A stretch of DNA of 64,000 bases from Phycicoccus sp. CSK15P-2 (GCF_016888005.1 NZ_JAFDVE010000011.1:1-64000), one strand, 5' to 3'. Shown: positions 1 through 11,271, counted from the stretch's first letter. Made by a program: numbers and translations. The notes: generated by a model not told the origin, from the sequence alone.

Positions 1-26
1 TGGGGGGTGTGCCCGCCCTTTTGTGT

Positions 27-59
27 GGGCCCCCCGGCACGTTCCGTTAGCGGGGGCCC
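27..59. terminator. GC-rich hairpin at left edge
   Basis: GGGCCCCC at 27-34 pairs with GGGGGCCC at 52-59 around a loop containing CGTTCCGTTAG, with one possible bulged C. There is no T tract. It may end a gene lying left of the window or act together with the stronger hairpin at 65-102. Confidence 0.4.
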
Positions 60-64
60 GGCGC

Positions 65-102
65 CGGCTGAGGCATGGGCGGGCGCGCCCATGCCTCAGC
101 CG
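65..102. terminator. Strong hairpin downstream of the VOC gene
   Basis: The arm GGCTGAGGCATGGGCG (66-81) is perfectly complementary to 86-101 across a 4-nt loop GGCG, and C65-G102 extends it to 17 bp. It begins about 45 bp past the VOC stop codon on the minus strand. No U tract follows on either strand, as is common for actinobacterial terminators. Confidence 0.65.
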
Positions 103-146
103 TTACCCGTGCGCCCTCACGTGGCCTCGGGGTTCAGGCAGCGGGC

Positions 147-602
147 TCAGGCAGCGGTGACGCCGACGCTCCAGGTGACCCCGAAGCGGTCGGTGAGCAT
201 GCCGAAGCCCGGGCTCCAGTCGGATGCGGCGAGGGGCTCGACGACCGTGGAGCCGGCCGCCAGCCCGTCCCAGTAGGACTGCGCCTCCTCGAGGGTGTCG
301 GCGTTGACCGACACGAACAACGCCTGGTCGGTCAGCGTGGTGTTGTTCTCACGACGGGTGGAGGTCCCGCCCGTGATCGTGCCGCCCGTCTCGCCCGGGA
401 CGTCGTAGCCCATGACCCGGAATCCGGTGTCGGAGGCGACGAGCCCGAAGACGACCTTGTCGGCCCCGGGGACGTCCTTCGGCATGCCGAAGTCGGCGTA
501 GGTGTTGATGACGGCGTGGCCGCCGAAGACGGACCGGTAGAACTCCAGCGCCTCGCGCGCGTCGCCGCGGAAGTTCAGGTGGGTGGTCGTCTGGATGGTC
601 AT
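147..602 (-). CDS. VOC family (PhnB-like) protein
   Basis: A 151-residue protein of the vicinal-oxygen-chelate superfamily, PhnB/3-demethylubiquinone methyltransferase-like branch. Seen: an N-terminal beta-alpha-beta unit with HLNFRGDAREALEFYRSVFGG, a middle stretch FGLVASDTGFRVMGYD and the C-terminal FGMLTDRFGVTWSVG, the usual repeats of this fold. Length is normal. The start is the ATG at 602 because AGGAG lies 5 nt upstream; an in-frame start at 653 has no such site. It is divergent from the WYL regulator at 709 and shares an operator with it (668-697), so that regulator probably controls it. Members bind diverse small molecules or antibiotics and the substrate cannot be told from sequence. 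Confidence 0.85.
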   Translation of the reverse strand: MTIQTTTHLNFRGDAREALEFYRSVFGGHAVINTYADFGMPKDVPGADKVVFGLVASDTGFRVMGYDVPGETGGTITGGTSTRRENNTTLTDQALFVSVNADTLEEAQSYWDGLAAGSTVVEPLAASDWSPGFGMLTDRFGVTWSVGVTAA

Positions 603-661
603 GTGTGCTCCTGATGTCGCGTTCTCATCGGCCGTTCTGGCCGTGCACGACAAGTCTCGCG

Positions 662-701
662 ATTGTATAGGTCAGTTTTTGTCCTAGACCTGACCTAATC
701 T
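662..701. promoter_or_regulatory. Divergent VOC/WYL promoter with inverted-repeat operator
   Basis: TAGGTCAG (668-675) and CTGACCTA (690-697) form a perfect 8-bp inverted repeat with a 14-bp spacer. On the plus strand TAATCT (696-701) is a -10 lying 7 nt before the WYL ATG, so that transcript is probably leaderless. On the minus strand TACAAT (complement of 662-667) is the -10 for the VOC gene. The repeat abuts or overlaps both -10 elements, as expected for an autoregulating WYL repressor. Confidence 0.7.
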
Positions 702-708
702 GACGGGC

Positions 709-1689
709 ATGACGACGACCTCGCGACTTCTCGAGCTGTTGTCGCTCCTGCAGACCCGGCGCGACTGGCCGGGCCCTCTTCTGGCAGAGCGGCTGGGGGT
801 CAGCCACCGGACCATCCGGCGTGACGTCGACCGGCTCCGAGAGATGGGGTACGCGATCGAGACGACCATGGGCCCCGACGGCGGGTACCGGCTCGGGCAC
901 GGGAGCGAGCTGCCCCCGCTGCTGTTCGACGACGACCAGACCATTGCGGTCGCCGTAGCCCTGCAGACCGCGTCGGCCGCCGGGATAGGGATCGAGGATG
1001 GAGCCGTCCGCGCGCTGGCCACCGTTCGACAGGTGATGCCCTCGCGCCTACGCCGGCGGCTCGACTCCCTCGACGTCACCGCCATCGGCGCCCGGCCCGG
1101 GAGCAGCACACCGGCGACGGTCTCCACCGACGTTATCGTCTCCCTCGCCGACACGATCCGGGCCCGCGAGGTCCTCCGCTTCGACTACCAGCCCCGCGAC
1201 GCCGTGCCCGGTGAGCACCCCACGCCGCAGCGTCGCGTGGAGCCACACCACATCGCCACCTCACACGGACGCTGGTACCTCCTCGGCTGGGACCTCGACC
1301 GTGAGGACTGGCGGCTCTTCAGCGTGGACCGGGTCACGCCGCGGGTCCCCACCGGGCCGCGATTCACGCCGAGGACCGTCCCCGGGGGTGACGTGCACGA
1401 GTTCGTCTCGGCCCGCTTCAAGGGCCAGGACGTCAACCGGTGGCCGTGCAGAGGGCGTGTTGTCCTGCACCTCCCCGCCCGCGACGTCCTTCCGTTCGCC
1501 GGGGACGGGGTCGTCCGAGCGCTCGGAGTCGACCGCTGCAGCCTCGAGGTCGGCTCCTGGTCCTGGGGGGCGCTGGCCGCCTCCTACGGACGCTTCGAGG
1601 CCACGATGGAAGGGGTCGAGCCCCCCGAGCTCGTTGCCGCCTTCGCCGTGCTGGCGCAGCGCTACATGGCTGCCGCCCGGCAGGAGTGA
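709..1689 (+). CDS. YafY-type WYL-domain transcriptional regulator
   Basis: A 326-residue regulator. Residues 3-60 form an HTH_11 winged helix (recognition part LGVSHRTIRRDVDRL); the WYL domain follows around 140-210 with the signature GRWYLLGWD, then a C-terminal WCX-type extension. The family binds DNA through the N-terminus and senses small ligands or nucleic acid through WYL. Start at the ATG at 709, 7 nt after a TAATCT -10. The neighbouring divergent VOC gene and the operator between them make it the likely local regulator of that gene and of itself. The effector is unknown. Confidence 0.9.
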   Translation: MTTTSRLLELLSLLQTRRDWPGPLLAERLGVSHRTIRRDVDRLREMGYAIETTMGPDGGYRLGHGSELPPLLFDDDQTIAVAVALQTASAAGIGIEDGAVRALATVRQVMPSRLRRRLDSLDVTAIGARPGSSTPATVSTDVIVSLADTIRAREVLRFDYQPRDAVPGEHPTPQRRVEPHHIATSHGRWYLLGWDLDREDWRLFSVDRVTPRVPTGPRFTPRTVPGGDVHEFVSARFKGQDVNRWPCRGRVVLHLPARDVLPFAGDGVVRALGVDRCSLEVGSWSWGALAASYGRFEATMEGVEPPELVAAFAVLAQRYMAAARQE

Positions 1690-1814
1690 ACGCGGCCGAG
1701 TCCCGCGGACGTGGCGCCGGACGGCGTCACCCACAGTCGCTGCCGCACGGAGACAGCCGATGTGTCCCCAACGACAGGGCCATCCATCGACGGAACGATG
1801 TAGTCGAGTCGCAC

Positions 1815-3683
1815 TCAGCCGAGGTGCACGCGCAAGCGGGCGGCGACGGCGTCCGGGGTGAGGTCGACCGCATCGAGCACCTGGCCGCGCGAGGCATGGT
1901 CGAGGAAGCGCTTGGGCAGCCCGAAGACGTCGACCGGCACCGTGACCCCGACGTCCCGCAGCACCTGGGTGACCTGCGACCCGATGCCGCCCGCCACGAC
2001 GTTGTCCTCGACGACCGCCACCCGTCCGGCCGCACCGGCCAGGCCGACGAGCGCGTCCGGCACCGGCAGCGCCCAGACCGGGTCGACGACCCGCACCCGG
2101 TGTCCCTCGGCCGTGAGCTTCTCGGCGGCCGTCAGCGCCGTGGCGACCATCGACCCCACCCCGACGAGCAGGACGTCGACCTCGACCTCGTCCGGCTCCG
2201 CGAGCACATCGACACCGCCGACCTGCCGCACCGCCTCGATGGGGTCGGCCACCGTGCCCTTGGGGAAGCGCACCACGGACGGGGCGTCGTCGACGGCCAC
2301 CGCCTCGCGCACGGCCCGCGCGACCTGCTGGCCGTCCCGCGGCGCGGCGAGGTGCAGCCCGGGCACGACCCCGGTGATGGTGAGGTCCCACATCCCGTGG
2401 TGCGACGCGCCGTCCGGCCCCGTCACCCCCGACCGGTCGAGGACGATCGTCACCCCCGCCTTGTGCAGCGCGCAGTCCATGAGCAGCTGGTCGAACGCGC
2501 GGTTGAGGAACGTCGCATAGACCGCGACGACGGGGTGCAGCCCCGAGAACGCCAGACCGGCGGCCATCGTCAGGGCGTGCTGCTCGGCGATGCCGACGTC
2601 GAAGATGCGCTCGGGGAAACGCTGCGAGAACGGCTCGAGCCCGACCGGGATCATCATCGCCGCGGTGATGGCGACGACGTCCTCGCGCTCCTCCCCCAGC
2701 TGCACCATCGTGTCGGCGAACTCGTCGGTCCAGCTGCGCCCGGCGATCTCGAGCGGCAGTCCGGTCTCGGGGTTGATGACGCCGACCGCGTGGAACTGGT
2801 CCCCCTCGTGGTTCTCGGCGTGGTCGTAGCCGCGCCCCTTCTGGGTGATGACGTGGACGAGCACCGGCCCGCCGAACGACTTCGCCCTGCGCAGCGCCGC
2901 CTCGAGGGCCGGCTCGTCGTGGCCGTCGACCGGGCCGACGTACTTCAGCCCGAGGTCCTCGAACATGCCCTGCGGCGCGACGATGTCCTTGATGCCCTTC
3001 TTGACCCCGTGCAGCGTCTCGTACATCGCGCCACCGACGTACGGCGTGCGCGAGACGGTCGACTTGCCCCAGTCGAGGAAGCGCTCGTAGCCGCGCGTCG
3101 TGCGCAGCGTCGTCAGGTGGTCGGCGAGACCACCGCGGGTCGGGGCGTACGAGCGCTCGTTGTCGTTGACGACGATGACGAGCGGGAGGTCGTCCTCCGC
3201 GGCGATGTTGTTGATGGCCTCCCAGGCCATCCCGCCGGTCAGCGCGCCGTCGCCGATGACGGCCACCGTGTGCCGGTCCCGCTCGCCACGGACGACCCGG
3301 CCGGCCGCGATGCCGTGCGCCCAGGACAGCGAGCTGGAGGCGTGCGAGCTCTCGACGACGTCGTGCTCGGACTCGGCCCGGCTGGGGTAGCCGGAGAGGC
3401 CACCCTGCTTGCGCAGTCCGGAGAAGTCCTGGCGGCCGGTGAGCAGCTTGTGGACGTAGGACTGGTGCCCGGTGTCGTAGACGATCGCGTCGCGTGGGCT
3501 GTCGAAGACCCGGTGCAGGGCGATGGTGAGCTCGACGACGCCGAGGTTCGGGCCGAGGTGGCCGCCGGTGCGGGCGACCTGGTCGACGAGGAAGCCGCGG
3601 ATCTCCTCGGCGAGGTCGGGCAGGCTGGCCGCCGGCAGCGCCTTGAGGTCGCCCGGACCCTCGATCCGATCCAGCAGGCTCAC
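1815..3683 (-). CDS. dxs: 1-deoxy-D-xylulose-5-phosphate synthase
   Basis: Thiamine-diphosphate enzyme that condenses pyruvate and glyceraldehyde-3-phosphate, the first step of the MEP isoprenoid pathway, in the cytosol. 622 residues, normal length. Seen: [12 protein letters not shown] near 42, GDGALTGG (144-151, the GDG ThDP/Mg motif with NN following), [15 protein letters not shown] in the Pyr domain, and GIAEQHAL with the catalytic Glu. I chose the GTG at 3683 because GAGGAGGG precedes it and Mycobacterium Dxs begins at the equivalent residue. An ATG at 3719 lies exactly 7 nt after a TAGACT hexamer, so a leaderless 634-residue form is possible. The isoprenoid units would feed the polyprenyl synthase at 58 kb. 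Confidence 0.96.
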   Translation of the reverse strand: MSLLDRIEGPGDLKALPAASLPDLAEEIRGFLVDQVARTGGHLGPNLGVVELTIALHRVFDSPRDAIVYDTGHQSYVHKLLTGRQDFSGLRKQGGLSGYPSRAESEHDVVESSHASSSLSWAHGIAAGRVVRGERDRHTVAVIGDGALTGGMAWEAINNIAAEDDLPLVIVVNDNERSYAPTRGGLADHLTTLRTTRGYERFLDWGKSTVSRTPYVGGAMYETLHGVKKGIKDIVAPQGMFEDLGLKYVGPVDGHDEPALEAALRRAKSFGGPVLVHVITQKGRGYDHAENHEGDQFHAVGVINPETGLPLEIAGRSWTDEFADTMVQLGEEREDVVAITAAMMIPVGLEPFSQRFPERIFDVGIAEQHALTMAAGLAFSGLHPVVAVYATFLNRAFDQLLMDCALHKAGVTIVLDRSGVTGPDGASHHGMWDLTITGVVPGLHLAAPRDGQQVARAVREAVAVDDAPSVVRFPKGTVADPIEAVRQVGGVDVLAEPDEVEVDVLLVGVGSMVATALTAAEKLTAEGHRVRVVDPVWALPVPDALVGLAGAAGRVAVVEDNVVAGGIGSQVTQVLRDVGVTVPVDVFGLPKRFLDHASRGQVLDAVDLTPDAVAARLRVHLG

Positions 3684-3726
3684 GCGGCCCTCCTCGTGGT
3701 CGTCTGCGGCTGCGCCCATCCCTTCG

Positions 3727-3732
3727 AGTCTA
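3727..3732 (-). promoter_or_regulatory. dxs -10 element
   Basis: TAGACT on the minus strand. It places the transcription start near 3719, giving either a leaderless ATG (3719) or a roughly 36-nt leader to the GTG at 3683 with its Shine-Dalgarno site. Confidence 0.5.
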
Positions 3733-3868
3733 GGCGGTGCATGTCCGCGGCCCCGGTGGGGACCGGAGGTCCGCAGGAGATGTGCACAACGACTTCAGGG
3801 CATCCGCACACCTGCCGTCGGCGGGAGCGGGCTGAGAGACTGGCGGTCCACCGGTCGAAGGAGCTCGG

Positions 3869-5209
3869 ATGCGACGTCTCGTCATGGCCACCCTCACCGC
3901 GTTCCTGCTGGTCATGGCGGCTGCGGCCCCGTCCGGCGCGACCCACCGCCCCCGGTACGAGGTGGACCGGGCGGCGCTGGCCGCCACGGTGGCGACGGTG
4001 GAGGACGCCACGGGCGAGGACGCGATGTCGGGCGAGATCGCCGGAGCCGCATGGGTCGCCCAGGTCCCGGAGGACTGGAACGGCGACCTCGTCGTGTACG
4101 CCCACGGCTACCGGGGCACGACGACCCGGCTCACCGTCGACCCGCCGCCGGCCTACCAGGCGCTCGTCGCCCAGGGGTACGCCTGGGCCGCCTCCAGCTA
4201 CCGTCGCAACGACTACGACCCCGGGGTCGGGGTCCTCGACACCAAGAACCTCACCCGGCTCATGCAGGCGAAGCTGCACCGCGGGCTCGACAAGACCTAC
4301 CTCGTCGGGTTCTCGATGGGCGGGCACGTCACCGCCGCGGCCATCGAGCGGTACCCGCACACGTGGGACGGGGCGATGCCCGCGTGCGGCGTGCTCGGCG
4401 ACGTCGAGCTGTTCGACTACTTCCTCGACTACAACCTCGGCGCCGCCGCGATCGCCGGCCTGCCCGCGGGCTCGTTCGAGTATCCCGACGAGGACTGGAC
4501 GACCACCACGGTGCCGCGTATCGAGGCGGGCCTCTCGAACGCGCCCGGACCGTCGTGGGCGTCCGCGCTCACCGACCGTGGCCGGCGGTTCAAGGACTTC
4601 GTCGAGGTGGGCTCCGGCGGCGAGCGGGTCACCTTCGACGCGGCGTGGCAGTACTGGCACGCCCCGCAGAACGAGTCCGGCGAGTTCCTGTTCGGGCTCG
4701 GCGAGGGCGACGGCACGATCGCGAACCGCCGCGGCCAGGTCGCGCAGAACAGCGACACCGTCTACGCCCACGAGTACGGCCCGCGGTTCGCCGACGTCGA
4801 CGACGACGTCGAGCGGGTGCGGGCGGCCCGCTGGACCCGGAAGGCGTACGGGCTGAACCCGTCGCCGATCGTCGCGGGACGTCCGTCGGTCCCCGTCCTG
4901 TCGATCCACACGACCGGCGACCTGTTCGTCCCGATCGAGATGGAGCAGATCTACGCGCGGGAGGTCGCGCGCAACGGCCGGTCCGACCTGCTCGTCCAGC
5001 GGGCCGTACGCGACGTCGGGCACTGCACCTTCACCGGCGAGGAGATCGTCGCCGCCTACACCGACCTCTTCCGCTGGGTCGAGACCGGGGTGCGGCCGGC
5101 GGGCGAGGACCTCGTCGGGGACATCTCCTCCCCCACCCTCGGCTGCGCCTTCACCCGCGGCGCCGGCGGCAGCGGCCTGCGGGCGGCGCTGGAGCCCTGC
5201 CCCGGCTGA
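3869..5209 (+). CDS. Secreted alpha/beta hydrolase (prolyl-oligopeptidase/amidase-like)
   Basis: 446 residues with an N-terminal signal peptide (MRR then a hydrophobic run to about residue 25, cleavage near SGA-TH). The hydrolase fold shows an oxyanion region VVYAHGYRG near 75-85, the nucleophile elbow GFSMGGH with catalytic Ser near 150, and a C-terminal DVGHCTF with the likely catalytic His. AAGGAG lies 6 nt before the ATG. It resembles secreted esterase/phthalyl-amidase-like proteins; substrate unknown. It stands alone, divergent from dxs. Confidence 0.75.
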   Translation: MRRLVMATLTAFLLVMAAAAPSGATHRPRYEVDRAALAATVATVEDATGEDAMSGEIAGAAWVAQVPEDWNGDLVVYAHGYRGTTTRLTVDPPPAYQALVAQGYAWAASSYRRNDYDPGVGVLDTKNLTRLMQAKLHRGLDKTYLVGFSMGGHVTAAAIERYPHTWDGAMPACGVLGDVELFDYFLDYNLGAAAIAGLPAGSFEYPDEDWTTTTVPRIEAGLSNAPGPSWASALTDRGRRFKDFVEVGSGGERVTFDAAWQYWHAPQNESGEFLFGLGEGDGTIANRRGQVAQNSDTVYAHEYGPRFADVDDDVERVRAARWTRKAYGLNPSPIVAGRPSVPVLSIHTTGDLFVPIEMEQIYAREVARNGRSDLLVQRAVRDVGHCTFTGEEIVAAYTDLFRWVETGVRPAGEDLVGDISSPTLGCAFTRGAGGSGLRAALEPCPG

Positions 5210-5233
5210 GCCACCGGCGCCGCCCGGCGGCCG

Positions 5234-5686
5234 TCACAGCCGCGGCACGAACTCCAGACCGCGGAAGGCGTCGAGGAGCAGCCCGGCCGAGCGGCGGGCG
5301 GCGACGAGGCGTACCCCCTCGCACTCGAGGTCGGCGAGGACCTGCACGACACCTTCGGGCCCGACGTCGTCGACGAGCGCGACACGCACCTCGCGGTAGG
5401 ACGAGCGCATCGCCTCGAGCTGGGCGTCGAGGTGGCGCACGGCGAGCCACGCGAGCGCCACCGGATGCCGCCGCCACGCCGGGTAGAGCCGGTAGTCCGG
5501 AGGGCAGTGGTCGAGCAGCCAGGCGACGGCGCGATGCTCCCACCCGACGCTGCCGGGAGGCGGGACCCCCTGCGGCCACCCCGGGGGGCCGCCCGTGCCG
5601 GTGGCACCCGCCCCCGACCGACGGCGGACAGGGGCGGCCGCGGTCGGCTCGCGTAGCGGAGGTCCGCCCTCCAGTTGCTCGAACAC
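5234..5686 (-). CDS. SOS-box-controlled actinobacterial protein of unknown function
   Basis: A 150-residue protein I cannot assign to a named family, although proteins with this C-terminal pattern seem common in actinobacteria. Seen: a Gly/Pro-rich N-terminus to about residue 50, then a mainly helical domain starting VGWEHRAVAWLLDHCPPDYR, with RRHPVALAWLAVRH and a C-terminal RGLEFVPRL. No signal peptide or membrane segment. The GTG at 5686 is chosen because it lies 7 nt after a TATCAT -10 and inside a perfect LexA box (5679-5694), the arrangement of a leaderless SOS gene. An in-frame GTG at 5743 would put the box inside the coding sequence. A DNA-damage role is inferred from regulation only. 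Confidence 0.75.
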   Translation of the reverse strand: MFEQLEGGPPLREPTAAAPVRRRSGAGATGTGGPPGWPQGVPPPGSVGWEHRAVAWLLDHCPPDYRLYPAWRRHPVALAWLAVRHLDAQLEAMRSSYREVRVALVDDVGPEGVVQVLADLECEGVRLVAARRSAGLLLDAFRGLEFVPRL

Positions 5687-5694
5687 ATGTTCGA
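5679..5694. promoter_or_regulatory. LexA (SOS) box
   Basis: TCGAACACATGTTCGA matches the actinobacterial LexA operator TCGAAC-N4-GTTCGA exactly. It overlaps the predicted transcription and translation start (GTG at 5686) and adjoins the minus-strand -10 TATCAT (complement of 5694-5699). Confidence 0.9.
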
Positions 5695-5763
5695 TGATAA
5701 GGGGTACGCCCACATCCTGGACCCGAGTGGCGGGAATAACCACGGGTTATAGATTGCAGAACC

Positions 5764-5777
5764 TACTGTGATTCACA
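5764..5777 (+). promoter_or_regulatory. Sulfite reductase promoter with small palindrome
   Basis: TACTGT (5764-5769) is a plausible -10. It overlaps TGTGA-T-TCACA (5767-5777), a perfect 5-bp inverted repeat about 24 nt before the ATG at 5801. It could be the operator of a sulfur regulator; none is encoded nearby. Confidence 0.4.
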
Positions 5778-5800
5778 TCCGACCCAGGGGACCTCACGAG

Positions 5801-7510
5801 ATGACGACGACCACCGACGCAACCGCTCGTGCGCTGCGTCCGCCCCGCTCCGGCCGGTCCAACGGCCAGTGGGCCGTCGACGGACGTGCACCGCTCAACC
5901 CGAACGAGGAGTGGAAGCAGGACGAGGGCGGCCTCGCCGTCCGGCAGCGCATCGAGGAGGTCTACAGCAAGGAGGGCTTCGGCTCGATCCCGGCGCAGGA
6001 CCTCTCCGGGAGGTTCCGCTGGTGGGGCCTGTACACCCAGCGCCGCCCAGGCATCGACGGCGGACGCACGGCCCAGCTCGACGACGCCGAGCTCTCCGAC
6101 GAGTACTTCATGCTCCGGGTGCGCCTCGACGGCGGCGCCCTGACCCTCGGGCAGCTCCGGGTCCTGGCCGACATCTCCACCGAGTTCGCCCGCGGCACCG
6201 CGGACATCAGCGACCGGCAGAACATCCAGTACCACTGGATCCGGGTCGAGGACGTCCCGGAGATCTGGCGCCGTCTGGAGTCCGTCGGTCTCCAGACCAC
6301 CGACGCCTGTGGTGACACCCCGCGCGTGGTCCTCGGCAGCCCCCTCGCGGGGATCGCGGCCGACGAGCTCATCGACCCGACACCCGTGATCGACGAGATC
6401 GTCTCGCGGTTCGTCGGCGACCCCGAGCTGCAGAACCTGCCCCGGAAGTTCAAGTCGGCGGTCACCGGTCACCCGAGTCTCGACGTCGTCCACGAGATCA
6501 ACGACGTCAGCCTCGTCGGGGTCGTCCACCCCGAGCTCGGCCCGGGCTACGACCTCTGGGTGGGCGGCGGGCTCTCCACGGCACCGCGGCTCGCCGAGCG
6601 GCTCGGCACCTTCGTGGCCGAGGACCGCGCCGCCGAGGTCTGGCACGGTGTGGTCCAGATCTTCCGGGACTACGGGTACCGCCGGCTACGGACCAAGGCC
6701 CGTCTGAAGTTCCTCCTCGCCGAGTGGGGCCCGGCCGAGTTCCGGCGCGTCCTCGAGGAGGAGTACCTCGGGTACGCCCTCCCCGACGGCCCTCCCCCTG
6801 CCCCGGCCACGACGCCCGGGGACCACGTCGGCGTACACCTGCAGAAGGACGGCCGACACTACGTCGGTGCGGCGCCGGTCGTCGGTCGGGTCAGCGGTGA
6901 CGTCCTCACCGGCCTCGCCGACCTCATGGCGGAGGTCGGCAGCGACCGGCTCCGGCTCACCCCGCACCAGAAGCTCGTCGTCCTCGACGTCCCGTCCGAG
7001 CAGGTGGACACCCTCGTCGCGGGGCTCGAGGGCCTCGGCCTGTCGGTCTCCCCGAGCCCGTTCCGCCGGCACACGATGGCCTGCACCGGCATCGAGTACT
7101 GCAAGCTCGCGATCGTCGAGACCAAGGCGACCGCGGCCACCGCGGTCGCCGAGCTCGAGCAGCGTCTCGCGGACGTCACCGTCGGGCTCGACACCCCGAT
7201 CAGCCTGCACGTCAACGGATGCCCCAACTCGTGCGCCCGGATCCAGGTGGCCGACATCGGCCTCAAGGGCCAGCTCGTGACGGTCGACGGCGAACAGGCT
7301 CCCGGCTTCCAGGTCCACCTCGGGGGCGGGCTCGCCTCGGCCGACCGCGACGAGGCCGGGCTGGGGCGTACCGTCCGCGGCCTCAAGGTCACCGCCGAGG
7401 AGCTGCCCGACCTCGTCGAGCGCCTCGTCCGACGCTTCGTCGACCAGCGCGAGGACGGCGAGACGTTCTCGTCCTGGGCGCACCGGGTCGACGAGGACGA
7501 GCTCCGATGA
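5801..7510 (+). CDS. Ferredoxin-dependent assimilatory sulfite reductase (SirA/NirA family)
   Basis: Reduces sulfite to sulfide with six electrons from ferredoxin, using siroheme and [4Fe-4S]. 569 residues in two ferrite-reductase repeats. Cluster cysteines are C428 and C434 (CTGIEYC) and C474 and C478 (CPNSC). Tyr78 (WGLYTQ) and Cys170 (TTDACGD) are 92 residues apart, the same spacing as the covalently linked Tyr69-Cys161 pair of Mycobacterium NirA, which marks sulfite rather than nitrite reductases. The ATG at 5801 is preferred to a GTG at 5768. It overlaps cysH (ATGA), so the pair forms one operon running APS to sulfide. Nitrite reduction remains a minor alternative. Confidence 0.93.
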   Translation: MTTTTDATARALRPPRSGRSNGQWAVDGRAPLNPNEEWKQDEGGLAVRQRIEEVYSKEGFGSIPAQDLSGRFRWWGLYTQRRPGIDGGRTAQLDDAELSDEYFMLRVRLDGGALTLGQLRVLADISTEFARGTADISDRQNIQYHWIRVEDVPEIWRRLESVGLQTTDACGDTPRVVLGSPLAGIAADELIDPTPVIDEIVSRFVGDPELQNLPRKFKSAVTGHPSLDVVHEINDVSLVGVVHPELGPGYDLWVGGGLSTAPRLAERLGTFVAEDRAAEVWHGVVQIFRDYGYRRLRTKARLKFLLAEWGPAEFRRVLEEEYLGYALPDGPPPAPATTPGDHVGVHLQKDGRHYVGAAPVVGRVSGDVLTGLADLMAEVGSDRLRLTPHQKLVVLDVPSEQVDTLVAGLEGLGLSVSPSPFRRHTMACTGIEYCKLAIVETKATAATAVAELEQRLADVTVGLDTPISLHVNGCPNSCARIQVADIGLKGQLVTVDGEQAPGFQVHLGGGLASADRDEAGLGRTVRGLKVTAEELPDLVERLVRRFVDQREDGETFSSWAHRVDEDELR

Positions 7511-8223
7511 CCGCCGTCGCCACCCCCACCCGACGCTCCACCGACCAGCTGCGGGCGCTGGCTGCCGACGGCGCCGCCCTCGTGGGCGACGCACCGGCCG
7601 ACGAGGTCGTGGCCTGGGCGGCCCGCACCTTCCCCGGCACCCTCGCCGTCGCCAGCAGCATGGAGACCGGCGTCCTCCCCCATCTCGTGTCGCAGCACGC
7701 GCCCGGCGTCGACGTCCTCTTCCTCGACACCGGCTACCACTTCGCAGAGACCCTGGGCGCCCGGGCGGAGGTCGAGCACTCCCTCGACGTCACCGTCGTC
7801 GACGTCCGGCCGCGTCTCTCGGTGGCCGAGCAGGACGCGAGGCACGGTCCCCGGTTGCACGACCGCGACCCCGAGGCCTGCTGCCGCATGCGCAAGATCG
7901 AGCCGCTGCGCGAGGCGCTGACCGGCTACGAGTGCTGGATGTCCGGGCTGCGCCGCGACGAGTCGCCCGACCGCGCCGGCACCCCCACGGTGACGTTCGA
8001 CGAGACCAACGGCATCGTCAAGGTCAACCCGCTCGCGGCATGGGCCTCGGACGACGTGCTCGGGTACGGCCTGCGCCACCGCGTGCCGGTCAACCTCCTG
8101 CTGTCCGACGAGTACCCGTCGATCGGCTGCGCGCCGTGCACGGCGCGGGTCGCGCCGGGTGCCGACCGCCGCTCCGGACGGTGGGCCGGCCGCGACAAGA
8201 CGGAGTGCGGCATCCACCAGTGA
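7507..8223 (+). CDS. cysH: Adenylyl-sulfate (APS) reductase, thioredoxin-dependent
   Basis: Reduces adenylyl sulfate to sulfite, just upstream of the sulfite reductase reaction. 238 residues, PAPS-reductase fold. Cys125-Cys126 (CCRMRK) and Cys208/Cys211 (CAPC) are the four [4Fe-4S] ligands that mark the APS-specific bacterial type, and Cys234 (KTECGIH) is the catalytic cysteine at the C-terminus. The start codon overlaps the reductase stop (ATGA at 7507-7510), indicating translational coupling. A long palindrome ends the operon. Sulfate-activation genes (cysD/N) are not in the window. Confidence 0.96.
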   Translation: MTAVATPTRRSTDQLRALAADGAALVGDAPADEVVAWAARTFPGTLAVASSMETGVLPHLVSQHAPGVDVLFLDTGYHFAETLGARAEVEHSLDVTVVDVRPRLSVAEQDARHGPRLHDRDPEACCRMRKIEPLREALTGYECWMSGLRRDESPDRAGTPTVTFDETNGIVKVNPLAAWASDDVLGYGLRHRVPVNLLLSDEYPSIGCAPCTARVAPGADRRSGRWAGRDKTECGIHQ

Positions 8224-8280
8224 CCCGTCGGCCGGCTCGCACCGGCCGGTACCCCGCACCACGACACGGACCCCCGCACG

Positions 8281-8320
8281 ACACGAGAGCGCCCTCCCGG
8301 CCGGGAGGGCGCTCTCGTGT
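8281..8320. terminator. 40-bp perfect palindrome, bidirectional terminator
   Basis: ACACGAGAGCGCCCTCCCGG (8281-8300) is the exact reverse complement of 8301-8320, giving 20-bp arms with no spacer. It sits between the convergent cysH (ends 8223) and acnA (ends 8337) stop codons, so it most likely terminates both transcripts. It lacks a U tract. Confidence 0.9.
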
Positions 8321-8336
8321 TCCGCTGCGGTCGGCC

Positions 8337-11123
<2,787 letters not shown>

Positions 11124-11171
11124 CGCGTCTCCTTCGTCGGTCGGGCGTCGTCGCGACCGGGGTCGTGGATT

Positions 11172-11189
11172 TATCTTGATGTCAAGATA
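11172..11189. promoter_or_regulatory. Palindromic operator upstream of acnA
   Basis: TATCTTGA-TG-TCAAGATA is a perfect 8-bp inverted repeat, 49-66 nt before the acnA GTG, in otherwise GC-rich DNA. It resembles MarR-family sites of TCTTGA/TCAAGA type; TamR-like control of aconitase in Streptomyces is a possible precedent that I recall but cannot verify. Confidence 0.65.
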
Positions 11190-11271
11190 TCTAACCACAC
11201 CAGGCCGTGGTCGTCGAGCCTATGCCCGCCCGGCGCGCGCCGCGAGGGCCGTGTGCGGTGCCGCGGCGCCG

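Noticed and set aside
1690-1814. Terminator between the WYL and dxs genes
   Set aside because: Only weak, short complementarities (GGCGCC/GGCGTC region) were found in this 125-bp convergent gap.
5768-5800. GTG at 5768 as start of sulfite reductase
   Set aside because: The added residues (MIHIRPRGPHE) are not family-like and the codon lies inside the promoter palindrome.
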